Under the pieces are notes generated by a model, which searched no databases, had not been told where the DNA came from, and was given only the letters and a program-made list of their open reading frames with translations. A stretch of 64,000 bases of DNA, taken from positions 95,174-159,173 of the forward strand of contig WTPW01000022.1 in NCBI GenBank assembly GCA_009809945.1, in the 5' to 3' direction. The first letter of the stretch is position 1. Every line of letters begins with the position of its first letter. Below are positions 45,701 through 57,478 of this stretch, piece after piece. The DNA is from Gigaspora margarita. Taxonomy: Eukaryota > Glomeromycota > Glomeromycetes > Diversisporales > Gigasporaceae. The translations under genes were made by a program, and so were the position numbers.

Positions 45701-46520
45701 CAAAACTTTTATTTATATTTAATAGTTTTGCAAAATCTGTTAACTATACAACTACTTAAAATTGCACTTGTTAATATTTTTTATATAAAAATTTGTTACA
45801 ATTCAAGTACATCATTTTTGGTAAGAGTAGCAGACAGTTTTTTTATTTGGTTTTATTATTTTACAAAGAAAAAAATTTGATAAAACTAAAAGCTAATTGG
45901 TTTAAAAACTGATTACTAAAATTAAAAGGTCTAATTTTTGAAAAAAGCATTTATTTAATTATATAACTGCATAGGTTGTATATACTATAGGATAATTTAG
46001 TTTTTTAATAAATATTTGTAAGCATACTATATAGTTGAAGACCATTTATTTAATAAATGGAGGAACATCAATAGAAAAAGGCCAACTTTTTTCTAAATAA
46101 AAGTTTTTGTGACTTTAAGTTAAAATAACTTAACAACTAAACCAATTTAATATTTTTTATTTTAATTTTATATAGTTATAGAATTAAAACAAAAAAATTT
46201 ATTAAATTTGATATGATAATTGTTAAGATATTTTAATTTAAAATTTAAAAAAAGGTACTAAAAATAATTTGTCCCTTTTCTATTGATGTCCCCAAATATT
46301 TGTAAGTATGATATATAGCTAAAGACTATATAATTTTATATTATTTAATAAAATGCATTATATTTACCAATATCCATTAAATACAAAAAAAACTTGAATA
46401 TATTGCATATTCTTTAAATTATATAAAAAAATAATCTTTTTGTAACCATCTAATATCACTACAGACAGATCTCCATTTATAGTAAATGGATATTAGATAA
46501 TAAATGTCAGCACTCTAATC
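45701..46520. other. AT-rich stretch, nothing supported
   Basis: AT dyads only. The frame at 45629-45880 is not convincing. Confidence 0.4.
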
Positions 46521-46857
46521 CAGTATTGTTATAGAACACAGATACAAATAGTGAACAGTCTGGAACAGGATGTCTGAAACATGTCTGCTCAGAATTTTTT
46601 TGTTCTGAATGTTTGGCTAATTAACACATAATTATTAGCCAATAAAGTCTTTGTATCCTCTATATAATTTTACAATTTAATTGGATTTATTTAGCAGACA
46701 TGTTCTAGACATAGTAAGAACAAAGTTAAAAATTAGACTGATATTGTCTATGTACAATATTATATCAGAACATTATTGCAAACATGTTCCAGTCATCTTA
46801 TCTTAGACTGTTTGTGTTCCTGTAAAATTAGCAAAACAATATCTATGTACAATACTG
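46521..46857. mobile_element. hAT-type MITE (CAGTATTG ends)
   Basis: CAGTATTGTTATAGAACACA on the left and CAGTATTGTACATAGATATT read inward from the right. The flanking CTCTAATC (46513-46520) and CTCTAACC (46858-46865) match at 7 of 8. The interior has repeated ACATGTTCCAGTC / GAACAGGATGTCTG phrases. Confidence 0.78.
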
Positions 46858-46951
46858 CTCTAACCCCTATTGCACTTCTGACAAAAAATAATCATCTTGC
46901 AATTTTATATTAATTTTGATCCTAACTCTAACTTTAACTTTAACATTAATA

Positions 46952-47118
46952 TTGGCCTTATACCATATGTGCCTGAAAATAAGCTACCTTTTTTGGCCAA
47001 AAAATTACACAAAAAAATGTGGGTAGCTTATTTTTGAAATATTGAGTTTTTTGAAAAAATTGAATTTTTTAAGATTTTTAAAAAATCAGAGAGTAGCTTA
47101 TTTTAGATAGTAGCTTAT
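46952..47118. repeat. Small foldback with AAAATAAGCTACC arms
   Basis: AAAATAAGCTACCTTTTTTG and GTGGGTAGCTTATTTTTG face AGAGTAGCTTATTTTAGA and TAGTAGCTTATTTTTGAA across an AATTGAATTTTTT dyad. The same family occurs at 54790-55085 with an extra insertion. Confidence 0.7.
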
Positions 47119-47756
47119 TTTTGAACATATATAGGCACATATGAAATGTGTGCCAGGTTATGCATGTTGCTGATTGCACATCAAAATGTGCAAAATTTTT
47201 AAAATTCATTAATGTTAAGGGTAGCATTTGTATTAAGGTTAAATGTTAGCAAGATATATAGTAAAATCATTCAAGGAAAACTTTTAATTAAAGCACGAGA
47301 GGTGATTTTTATGCAAATTTTGAATCTTTTGCCAAGACGAATGTTTGTTTTGAATTTTTTGTGTGTGTAACATTACCCTGATCTTGAAATCTGATTGGTA
47401 GTTTGGCATTAACCTGGCACACATTTCATACGTACTATATATAGTAACTATTACAGATAAGTGTGTAACAGGCTATTACAAATAGACTTTTTTTATATTT
47501 ACAAAATAGCAATAGTTATTTGATATTATAGTAATCTTTTTTAGGACCCAGACATCTTTCATATAGGTCATAACTGGGTTTTGGCCAATTTTGATCTAAT
47601 TTGCTAAAAACAACAAAATTACATTTGTTTAAATAACTTTTGATCTAGGGATCAGAATTGAATGAACTTTTTTTGTTAGATGCAACTCACAGAGAGCTTC
47701 ATTTTTAAAATAAAGTTTATTCAAATTGAACCAATGAATGCCAGATTTATTGCCAA
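47119..47756. other. AT-rich non-coding stretch
   Basis: ACCTGGCACACATTTCATAC at 47410 is the inverse of GTATGAAATGTGTGCCAGGT-like sequence at 47140, giving a loose foldback at about 47135-47435. TTTTGATCTAGGGATCAGAA at 47638 resembles one arm of the hairpin module of 35099. No gene. Confidence 0.45.
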
Positions 47757-49024
47757 TATCTGCAAATTTTATATATAGATAATGATCGATATATAACACT
47801 TAATCATTTTATATCGATTATAAAATTTCATTATATCGATTAATTGAATAAAAATTGATATATATCTAAATCGATATATATCATTTTTTATATTAAATCG
47901 TTATATATCTATAAATCGATTATAATCAGAATTATTTGAACTGATATATAATGATTAACAGATCTTTAACGATTACATAATGTTTTGACTGTCACTGGGT
48001 AAAAAAAAATAAAATAAAATAAAATAAAATTCCAAAAAAAAGTAGGCTAAAAAAAAGACAAAGACAAAATGAAAATAATTGGTTTAGGAAAAAAAAACTT
48101 AAAAAAAAAAAAAAAACTACCAGTATCTAAAAAAAAACAAAAAAGACATTTTCGAATGATTTTTATTACTCTTTCCCTTTTATTCTCTCTTTTTTCTTTT
48201 TTTCTTTCTCCCTTTTTCTCCTTCCCTTTTCTTTTCTCTCCCTTTTTTTTTTCCTTTTTTTTTCTTTTTTTTTTAATATTTCGAATATATTCGAAATATT
48301 TTAAGATTGGGCTTAATCAGTAGATCTGTATTCTGGATTATACCAAGGACGCGTTTGATTAATATGTTTGAAATGTTTTGAAATGTTTCAATAATCATAG
48401 TACAAGATCAGATTAGATCTTTGTTTATTTTTTTGTTTATAATTTAGATCTTCTATCACTTTTACATTGTTTTTTTCATTTTCGTTTTGTTTTTTTGTTA
48501 CGTTTCATTTCGTTTAGTATTTTTTTTTTCTTTTATTTATTATTATTTTTTATATTTTTTTATTTATTTCTACAAAAAAACACTTTTTGGCATAAAATAT
48601 AGTGACTTTCTGACACTTTGCGCAAGGCAACACATTGGTGTTGTCCTAGTTGGTGTCATTGCTAATGTTGTAGTTGATGTTGTCGTTGGTGTCGTCATTG
48701 GAATTGTCGCTAGCTGGTGTTGTTAGTGTTCTTGTAGAATAGCTTTACGTGCCTCTTGGTATTCTTGTAAATGGTATTGTGTAGATTTTTAGTGTTCTTG
48801 TAGGTGGTCTATTTGTTTTTCTTGTGTTCGTATGAGGTGGTCTTGCTCATTTCTCTTGCATTTGTATGGGGGTGGTCTTGCTCATTTTCTTGCATTCGTA
48901 CAGGGTCATATGGGTAATTTTCTTGTTTCTCTTGCATTAGTATAGGCAGTATAATACTAATACTTCTGAAAAATAGTTTCTTTTATTTTTTTACTTACTA
49001 TTTTTTTTAGAAAGTAGGGAAAAT

Positions 49025-49090
49025 AAGCGAATATGAGCGAATAGAAGTGAATATGAGCAAATAGAAGAAATATGAGCGAATAGAAGCAAA
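49025..49090 (+). repeat. Short tandem repeat GCGAATAGAAGTGAATATGA
   Basis: Four to five copies of a roughly 18-bp unit. Copy 1 has fewer at 21420-21455. Confidence 0.65.
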
Positions 49091-49618
49091 TATAATAGAG
49101 ATTTGGGGGCTTGTTTTTTTTTTATTCAGTTTGCTTATATTTCGTTGTTTTCTTTTTATTTATTTCTTTAATTTTTATTTTTTTATTATTCTGGTACATT
49201 GAGAAAACCTTCAACAATTTCTAAATTATAAGAAACGAACTCTTGCTTTAGGAAAATAGAGATTTGGGGCTTTGTTTTTTTTTATTTAGTTTGCTTACAT
49301 TTTTGTTTTTTGTTTGTTTTTCTTTTTTTTTACTTTTTTTTAATTATTTCTGACTTTTTTCAAAACTTTGCAAGAAAACGATCTGACTTTTCTGGTATTT
49401 TACAAGAACACCAACTCTAACTTCTCTGACACGTTGCAAGAAGTAGTGAATATGAGCGAATATAATAGAAGATGCAACGAAATGCGAAAGTAGTTGAAAA
49501 TTATTACTATTTTTTTGTTTTTGTTTTTTTTGTTATTTTTTTGTGGGTTTTTTTTGGTTTTTCATTTTTTTTTATAATAATATATAATAAAAATATGTAA
49601 TATAATATAATATATAAT

Positions 49619-50135
49619 TGACCTGCAGGTCGATAGCATAGCGGTTATGCTCCTAGGTTACAAATCGAAGATTGCCGGTTCAAATTCCCCTAGAGGCGAA
49701 ATGGAAAAAACCAGCCAATTAGGGAACTGAAACACTATAGGAACCAGGGACCCAGAACATCTATGGATGGACTTAATTGGGCAGTTACCATTATCAAATC
49801 TGTGGCGGTGAAATGAAATGAGTTAGAACCTAATTTGGAATAACCGAAGTCATGAGACGTAATGCGAGGCCTAAGTCTGATAAAGATACTACATGAACTC
49901 ATGGCGCAGGCTAGCAACTACCATCCGGTGACCCGAGGGATTAGCTTCAGTGAGTTGAAGGCCCAAGAAGAGGAAAACAGTCGCTGCGGCAGTTGGATCT
50001 GGGCATCTTAGAGCAGCCGGGTGAGCCTCAAGTGCAGAAAAAAGAGGGGTCGAAGGCAGTAGTTGGGTACCTTAGTATATAGTAATATACATTCCTTTAA
50101 GACATTGGAGCAGGATTGGCATAAAAAAAAATATA
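49619..50135 (+). mobile_element. tRNA-headed SINE, family A, copy in TIR element 2
   Basis: A box TAGCATAGCGG at 49634-49644 and B box GGTTCAAATTCCCC near 49678. The body shares AACCGAAGTCATGAG and GCGAGGCCTAAGTCTGA with 50180 and with the minus-strand copy at 22624. It ends in an A run and TATATA. The target duplication is AT-only (AATATATAAT type) and its exact ends are uncertain. Confidence 0.75.
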
Positions 50136-50179
50136 TATATATATATAATATATAATAATTAATAAATAAATAATTTTAT

Positions 50180-50849
50180 GTCCTGTGGGTCAATAGCATA
50201 GCGGTTATGCTCCCAGGATGCAAATCGGAGGTTGCCAGTTCAATTCCCCTCAGAGATGAAAATGCAAAAACCAGCTAGCTAAAAATGGAAATCTGTGAAC
50301 CCGTGGTTTGTCAGCTGGCCAGAAAATCAGAGGGCTTAATTAGGCAATTTCTGTAGTTGGGTGCAGGTATGACAGCTAGTGTAGAACTTGCAGGCGGACT
50401 ATTTAAATTAGGCACCAAAAGTGCATGTGTGGCTAGATGCGTCCTCGTCTATGGCCTGGGTCTTCCGTCGGCATTTATAGGTTGCCTTAATTGGGCAGTT
50501 ACCACAATCAAATCTGGGTGGTGAAGCGAAATGAGTTAGAACCCGATTTGGACTAACCGAAGTCACGAGATGTAATGTGAGGCCAAAGTCTGAGAAGATA
50601 CTATATGAACTTGTGGCGCAATCATTCCGAGGTGGTTCCCGTTTGTACTAATATTGATCTGGTGATGATCGTTCGAAGGCGGTGTTGGGAGGGTAAAACT
50701 CGGTGCCCACCGGGCATTTGGGCGGTCTGAAATAGGGCTAGCTGGATGTATGCTTACTAAAATAGTTTAATATATAAAATTGTTAATTAATAATTAATAA
50801 AGTATTAACGCACTCATAAGTATCCGGTGCAAGATTAAAAAAAAATAAA
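50180..50849 (+). mobile_element. tRNA-headed SINE, family A/B mosaic
   Basis: A box TAGCATAGCGG at 50194-50204 and B box AGTTCAATTCCCC near 50237. A perfect 16-bp duplication AAATAAATAATTTTAT flanks it (50164-50179, 50850-50865). The body contains the module TGACAGCTAGTGTAGAAC...CACCAAAAGTGCATGTGTGG, which family B copies also carry, and then the family-A module AACCGAAGTCACGAGATG. Confidence 0.88.
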
Positions 50850-51142
50850 AAATAAATAATTTTATATTAAATTGCGAAACTTGCAAATATTGATTAAAAA
50901 TGTATATTTAATTTAAAATATAATATATAATAATAATAAATAAAAAAAATAAAATTTTATAATAAATTGCGAAACCTTGTAAAAACATGTAATTATGTGA
51001 ATATAATAATTATTAATTAATATCATATTAGATATATATTGATTACTATCACTATTGATAATAATCAGCAGGGGTGTTGATTATCGATATATATCTTACC
51101 AGTTAGTAATCAATATATATCTATATATAAAATTTGCTGATA

Positions 51143-51370
51143 AAAAACTGTTTTCTTCTTTTTATATTTTGGGGTTTTTGCTAAAATGCATAATGTATAA
51201 CCTCTGTACTAGATATCTGGGGTCCTTCTTTTTTAATACAGGCTTATACAACAAGTAATTTATGACTTTTTGGCTATAATTTAGTTTGTCCAACTATTTT
51301 ATAAAACTACAAACATACTTTTTAGTAGCATATATAATTAATAAGTAATATAATTGATATTATTATATTA
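51143..51370. other. AT-rich spacer
   Basis: Nothing supported. Confidence 0.35.
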
Positions 51371-51386
51371 TATATTCAAGATTTAT

Positions 51387-52313
51387 AGAGGTGTGGCAAC
51401 TTAGGGAAGTTGGTAAGTTGTCACCCCACAAGCAGCAGGTCTAGGGTTCAAATCCCACTAGCAATGCTTTGGAAAATAGGTCCGTGTTCTGTAACTGTTT
51501 CTTGTCAATTGGTTGCTTGGTACACTATCTTAAATAGAAGCTATTGAGCACACAAAATTCAAGAAACCAGAGAAATCGTTTAGCTATTTAGCAAGCCCCA
51601 AGTAAGAAGGTAGCAAAGATCTTTGACAGTGCTACCAAAACTGGAGCATCAGAAACCAGAGCCAGAAAATTAGATGAAGTAAAACCCTCAGAGATGGAAT
51701 TCACCAACCTGGCTGCTGAAGTTGCACTGGAGAAAAAGAACCTATGTTATAGAAGTAGGTATCAAGAAAAGAGAACCATAGTGGCATCTAATGTCAGGTG
51801 AATTAACTCTTCCAAGCTAACTGGTTTGGAAGTTTGGAAAGTTAGTGTAAGGACTGGTAGAATGATAGAGGTGAGTACTGGGATTGGAGCGAACCTTACA
51901 AGGGCAAGAAGTAGGTATTGGTAAGAGAACAAGGGTAATCTTGTCTTGAAAGTGTAGGTCTCGACCATAGTGACAATTACTAAAGCGTAGATAATATCTG
52001 TGTGGGACAAGAAGTGCTCTACAAATTTTCTTGCAAGGATAAACTAGTCCTAAGGGACATGGAAGTAAATGATACAGGTAACCAATGAAACAGTTGAGAT
52101 TGGTCAAGGAACGGAAGATTAGAGGGTTTAAATAGGCAATTCCCATAGTTGGGTTGCAGGTATAGCATCTAGTGTAGAACCTTTGGGCGGACCACTTAAA
52201 TTAGACACCAAAAGTGTATGTGTGGCTAGTTGTACTCTCATCCAAGTGTAATTTCCAATATATAAACTGAATAAATCTAGGCCGAGAGCAAGCACTTTGA
52301 AATCAAAAAAAAA
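51387..52313 (+). mobile_element. Long SINE, diverged family B copy
   Basis: A tRNA-like head with TAGGGAAGTTGG (A box) and GGGTTCAAATCCC (B box). The body shares CACCAACCTGGCTGC, GAAAGTAGGTAT-like and GTTTAAATAGGCAATTCCCA segments with 26148 and 57479, ending in an A run. The flanks TATATTCAAGATTTAT (51371-51386) and TATATTCAAAATTTAT (52314-52329) differ at one base. Confidence 0.85.
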
Positions 52314-52329
52314 TATATTCAAAATTTAT

Positions 52330-52841
52330 TTAGCTTAAATATTTCTAAAGACTGCTACAATCTGAATATATATATATATATTAATCTGGTAATTATATTA
52401 CATTTTATTAATTATAAAAGATAGTTACATATACAAATGCTAATACTTTTTAGATTAAAAACCTTAAACTAAAATATAATTTAGCTAGTTAATAGATATT
52501 CTTTGCCAGAGTAGATTTCACTTTACTATGTACTATAATTAGAGCTAACTCTAAATAATATATAGTTAAACTAAACTTTATAATAAATTTTACAAATGTT
52601 TTAGAGCTTTGTGTTTAGTATTCACAGAGTTAATTAAGGTTCAAATTAGAGAGAGTCTCAAAGAGGCAACTGTTTTTGCAAATAGATAAAACTAACAAAA
52701 ATCTATTATAGTAGTATAAAAAAGAGGTATGCAAAGGAACAAGAAATAAGAATAAGAAAAATAAAAAACTATACAATCTAAGAAAACCAAATATAATAAA
52801 AGAAAAGATGAAAAAACAAAAAAAGAATATAGTCTAATATA
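52330..52841. other. AT-rich stretch, nothing supported
   Basis: No convincing frame; the minus-strand frame at 52692-52892 is low-complexity hydrophobic. Confidence 0.4.
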
Positions 52842-52843
52842 TA

Positions 52844-53812
52844 AGGTAAAATGAGGTATTGTGATGAAGTTAACTTTGATTGATGATATCATGTGACTTA
52901 TACAACAGAATCGAATGATTTTGATATCAACTAGTTTGTCTCACAAAGACGAATCTAATGGTATAAAAATCATTAAATTCTAATCACTGGATCAAAAGAT
53001 ATTATCATTCAAAGGTAAAGAAACTAAAGTAAAGATTTTAGAGAGGGTGGGGGTATTGTGACAAATTTGTACTATCTTGTGATACAACAACCAGAATTGG
53101 ATAATTTTTATACCATTCGATTCGTCTCGATGAGATGAATCGAATCGTGGTTAGATCATTGAATTCCAATTACTGGATCACAAGATAATAATGATTATGT
53201 ACGACACACTACGATACAAAAATAATTTTGAGGGTATTATGACGAAATGCTAAGTTAGCTATAAGGTAAGTGCCTTTTGGTACTATGCAAATTGCTATTT
53301 ATGCTCTAAGTAAAGTTGTTCGGGCTATCAAATTACGTGTGTTCTAAAAGTTTCATAAAATTTAACCAACTTATTATTAATTGACTTTTATAAAATATGT
53401 TCTTACGAAAAAAATCTAAATTTTTTCGTAGAAGCATATTTTGTAAAAATTGATTAATAAAAAGTTGTTTAAATTTTATGAAATTTTAGGACACACGTAA
53501 TTTGATAGCCCGAACAACTTTACTTAGAGCATAAATAGCAATTTGCATAGTACCAAAAGGCACTTACCTTATAGCTAACTTTTGCGTTTCGTCATAATAC
53601 CCTCAAAATTATTTTTGTATTGTAGTGTCGTACTACATAATCATCATTATCTTGTGATCCAGTGATCAGAATTCGATGATTTAACCATGATTCGATTCAT
53701 CTAATCGAGACGAATCGAATGGTATAAAAATTATCTATTTCTGGTTGTTGTATCACAAGATAATACAAATTCGTCACAATACCCCTCTTCGTCACAATAC
53801 CCCATTTTACCT
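52844..53812. mobile_element. Pogo-related foldback MITE with hairpin modules
   Basis: AGGTAAAATGAGGTATTGTG on the left and AGGTAAAATGGGGTATTGTG read inward from the right, TA on both sides (52842-52843, 53813-53814). Inside are GGGGGTATTGTGACAAAT and GAGGGTATTATGACGAAA units like those of the pogo element at 35049, and three hairpin modules at about 52889-53000, 53071-53188 and 53648-53764. The central palindrome has GCTCTAAGTAAAGTTGTTCG and CGAACAACTTTACTTAGAGC. No coding sequence. Confidence 0.85.
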
Positions 53813-53814
53813 TA

Positions 53815-53999
53815 TATATATAAAAAATAAATAAAAAAAATAAAACTATGCTAAAACATATTCTACAAAAAATTTTACTAATAGTATTTTTCAAAATAGC
53901 TTATATATTATTTATTGTTTATTTTATAACCCAAAATTCATTTGTAACTTTGAACAGAATAAACAATGCTAATTTTTTGGAAGAGTAAGCCAAAATGCT
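53815..53999. other. AT-rich spacer
   Basis: Nothing supported. Confidence 0.35.
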
Positions 54000-54228
54000 C
54001 ACTTTGTTAAAATTTTGAAAAAGCCAAGTGCACCAAAAGAAAAAAGTACCAAATAATAAAAAGTTTGTAAGAGTTATATCTATAAAAAGTTATGTCTAAC
54101 CAAGTATTTGCTTCTACTTTTATATTTATAGAACTTAACAAAGCTTTAGATTTCTCTACTACTTCTTTGCTCAATAGTACTATACCTGCCAAAGTATCTT
54201 GCTTAATAGCCAAATTTATCTAAAAAAG
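54000..54228 (-). CDS. Possible exon of an unknown gene
   Basis: After a possible acceptor TTTTTTAG near 54226 the minus strand reads INLAIKQDTLAGIVLLSKEV, then VEKSKALLSSINIKVEANTW and LDITFYRYNSY, with amphipathic spacing and balanced composition unlike the surrounding AT-rich frames. No domain is recognised, and no partner exon or start was found. It may be a fragment of a dead gene. Confidence 0.3.
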
Positions 54229-54789
54229 CCTACAATTAAGAAATAATTTTTTATATATAAAATAAATAGTATTGTTTTGAAATTTTGTAAATGTATTATA
54301 TATGTATTTACTAATTTTTATTTTATTTTTCTACTATTTTGATTAGTATATTATGTAAAGAACATGTAGTGATCCTTTTTAAAATTTGATAATTTATATC
54401 TTCTAGTAAAGGTTGTTTAATAAATATATAATCAAATTTAATAAAAAGTTTTTATTTTAATTTACAAGTTTATATAATTAAAATAAAGAAAAGGATGTTG
54501 ATAAACCATACTTCTAGTATTTAATACTATATGTGTTTTGGTCAATCAAAATTATAAAATTTTGTAATTTAAAAATTAGGTATAACCCAAATTTTTTGAA
54601 AAACTGTTTTTTTCAAAATTGTAAATATTGAAACATTCTGTCTAAAAAACAAATCTTTATGTTTTAATAAAATAATTTTTTCGCAAAATTTTGGTATATA
54701 CTAATGCTCTACTCGAATCCTAATAAAAACTCTAACTCTAACCTAATAGCAAAGGAATTTTTGCATATTATAATTTGTATTTACTGCAT
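54229..54789. other. AT-rich stretch, nothing supported
   Basis: Contains CGAATCCTAATAAAAACTCT and similar phrases typical of MITE interiors, but no definable ends. Confidence 0.35.
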
Positions 54790-55085
54790 GTTGCTGAAAA
54801 CAAGCTATTTTTTTTAAAAAGTTACACAAAAAATAAGGTATAGCTTATTTTCAGATTGTTGAATTTTTTGAAAAATTGAAAATTTTACTAATAAAAAGTT
54901 GTCAAATGCTACCAATTTTTACAATAAGTATATTTTGATGTTTTGAACAACTTAATATAATAGCTATTTGAGATTTACTTAGTAAAATTTAGACTTTTAT
55001 ATATAGCAATTGCTAGTAGATTTTTTAAAATTTTTAAAAAAATTAGAATAGCTTATTTTAGGAGGTAGCTTATTTTTAGCAATAT
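54790..55085. repeat. Foldback with AATAAGCTA arms, interrupted
   Basis: Relative of 46952-47118 (GGTATAGCTTATTTTCAG facing AGAATAGCTTATTTTAGG). An insertion of about 120 bp at 54888-55010 is itself dyad-symmetric (AAAAGTTGTCAAATGCTA, TTTTGAACAACTTAATATAA). Confidence 0.55.
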
Positions 55086-55177
55086 ATAGTACTAGTGTTG
55101 AACAGCATAGTGTAATATATATATATTGAAAAAAGATTTATTAAGTTGATTTGGTAGTTATCAAGAAGGTTGTTGCT

Positions 55178-55857
55178 TGATTCCCCGAAAGTTAGTTCCC
55201 CGCCAGCTCATTTTTCCGACACTATATCCCCGACAGAATGTTTCACCTACGGCATTTTTTGTTGACAGAATCTTTCCTCGACATACCATGTTTTCGATCT
55301 CCCCTTTCCATGACAGGACATATTTTCGAAAAGACATTTTACTGACATGATGTATTTCAGAACGAATATTTTTCTGACATGACGTGTTTCTTACATCTTT
55401 TTCTGACAAGATTTTTCCCCGACTAGAAATATAATTATTGGGTAGAGTGATATATTCGTGTTTATCACATCACATGATTAAGCACTCGGGCTAAATTAGG
55501 GTTAGGGTTAGGGTTAGTTTAGGGTTAGGTAATAGTATAATTTAGGCTGAGTTGATAGTGCTAGCAAACAAAATGACATGTTGAATGATTTCACGTGATG
55601 TGATAATCACTGGGTTTATCGTTCTTGTCGAAAAAAGTGCATTTAATAAAACTTATTGTCAGAGAAAGTCAAATTAGAAATATGTCATGTCAGATAAATG
55701 TCTTATCGAAAATATGAGATGTTAAGGAAAGGAGATGTCGAAAGCATGGTATGTCGAGGAAAGATTCTGTCAACAAAAAGTGCTGTAGGTGAAACATTCT
55801 GTCAGGGATATAGTATCAGAAAAATGAGCTAGCAGGGAACTAACTTTCGGAGAATCA
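55178..55857. mobile_element. Foldback element with GACA-repeat arms and a TTAGGG tract in the loop
   Basis: TGATTCCCCGAAAGTTAGTT on the left and TGATTCTCCGAAAGTTAGTT read inward from the right. The arms pair over roughly 300 bp and are built from degenerate 20-30-bp units (CCGACAGAATGTTTC, TTGACAGAATCTTTC, TCGACATACCATGTTTTCGA). The loop region, about 55490-55530, holds AGGGTTAGGGTTAGGGTTAG. No target duplication was found and there is no coding sequence. Confidence 0.8.
55490..55530 (+). repeat. Interstitial telomere-like (TTAGGG)n tract
   Basis: Three consecutive TTAGGG units followed by TTTAGGGTTAGG. It lies in the middle of the foldback at 55178, not at a chromosome end. Confidence 0.85.
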
Positions 55858-57014
55858 TACAGTAATTATTAAGAAAACTTCACTTAAATTTTTTTAAAAG
55901 ATATTGAAATTATGAAAACTTAAAAGAAATATAGCTATAATTATAGATTTAAATAAATTTTTTCAATAACTACTAAACCAAATTCAATTTAAATTTTTTA
56001 TTTTAATTTTACAGGTCTGTAAAAAATTAAATCAAAAACATTTATCAAATTTGAATAAATAGTTATTGAGAAATATTAATTAAAAATTAAAAAAATTTAG
56101 TTGTAGCTTTTTTTTTTACAGACACTAAAACTTTAACAAAAATTATTTAGCATGTATCTGATCAAATTTAATTAAAATTTTTTATTTTAATTTTATAATT
56201 CTATCAAATTAAAATTAAAAAAATTTGATTGAATTTGATTAGATATGTGCTAAGTAATTCTCATTAAAGTTTTGTTATCTATAAAAAAATTATAGGCAAG
56301 ATTTTTTTTAATTTTTAATCAATATTTCTTAATAACTATTTATCCAAATTTAATAAATTTTTTATTTTAATTTTACAAACTTATAGAATTAAAATAAAAA
56401 AATTTACATTAAATTTGAATAGTGGTTGTTGAAATATATTACTTAAAACTTAAATAAAAAAAAAATTCATTTTAATATTTTTTAAAAAAAAAATTTTAAT
56501 AAAAAACTTTAATTAATAATTTTTTAACAACAATATATCCAAAATACAATAATTAGTTAAATTTTATAAATATAAATGCAATCCTCTCTTAATACATGTT
56601 TTTGTTTTGTTTGTAAGAAATTATTAGTACTAAATTACATTTATATTCTGTAAATGCATGTTTTCTTAAAAAATTTTTTTTATAAACCTATTTCTTTAAA
56701 TGTATATAGCCAATCAAATTTAGTATTTAAGGAAGTTTACACAATATTTAAGATAAGTTATACAAATTTAATAGTCTAATTTTTTAAAGCTGCAATTTAA
56801 TTAGCTCTTTCTAAATACAATACCTCTCTAAATGCACATTTTAGGCTTGTTTGTACACATTGCATTTATAGAAGTTTAACTGTGCTATTTATTTTAATTT
56901 GGTGAATTTGTAAAATTAAAATAAAAAATTTTTATCAAATTTAGATAAATAGTGGTTGAAAAATATTAATTAAAAATTAAAGAAAAATTTGGTTGCAACC
57001 TTTTTTTATAAATA
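55858..57014. other. AT-rich region with repeated A/T phrases
   Basis: Phrases such as AAATTTTTTATTTTAATTTTACA and TCAAATTTGAATAAATAGTT recur in both orientations at 55990, 56170, 56340 and 56880. CCTCTCTAAATGCACATTTT at 56820 and GCATTTATAGAAGTTTAACTG at 56863 look like remnants of pogo-like ends. No gene. Confidence 0.45.
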
Positions 57015-57478
57015 CAGTTGCACCCCCAAGTGCATGTGTCCTAAGTGCAAATCTTTTATATGCAAACCATAGCTTAGTCCTGAGATTGGAACTTAGTCAC
57101 TCTCCATATTCTGCATATATATAAGATTTTGGAGTTTAGTATATATATATACATTCTATAAATGCTATATGTGATTAATTTTAAACTAGCCAATAATAAT
57201 ACTAGATTTTTATAGCTTATTTTCAAATATAATCAATTTTTGGCTAATTGTCAATAGTTGTTAAAAAGTAAAGTTTATATTTTATTATGCAAATTAAAGA
57301 TTATTGCTTAAGTAAACTTGTTTGTAAGAACAAATACATATATACTAAAATTTTTATCAAAATCAGAATACTTTTTATTATTTACTTTTAATTTTTAAAT
57401 TCAATAAAAATATTTTTTAAAAAAATTTTAATTTTTTATTAAAAGTTAAAAGCAAAAACCAAATAATAAAAAGTTCTT

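Larger units (their letters stand above)
47757..51142 (+). mobile_element. Large TIR element, copy 2, carrying two SINEs
   Basis: The left end TATCTGCAAATTTTATATAT and the right end, read inward TATCAGCAAATTTTATATAT, match copy 1 (20014-22575) along its whole length. They include the ATATCGATTATAAAAT dyads, the GT-rich repeats at 48640-48730 and the GCGAATATGAGCGAATAG repeats at 49025-49090. The SINEs at 49619 and 50180 are absent from copy 1, which preserves the empty sites. The pyrimidine tract at 48160-48270 corresponds to the gap in copy 1. No transposase frame. Confidence 0.8.

Noticed and set aside
48069..48323. Frame rich in Lys then Phe/Ser
   Set aside because: It is a translation of poly-A and a pyrimidine tract within the TIR element.
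51390..51475. Possible tRNA gene
   Set aside because: Good B box, but it continues into a SINE body with a tail and flanking duplication.
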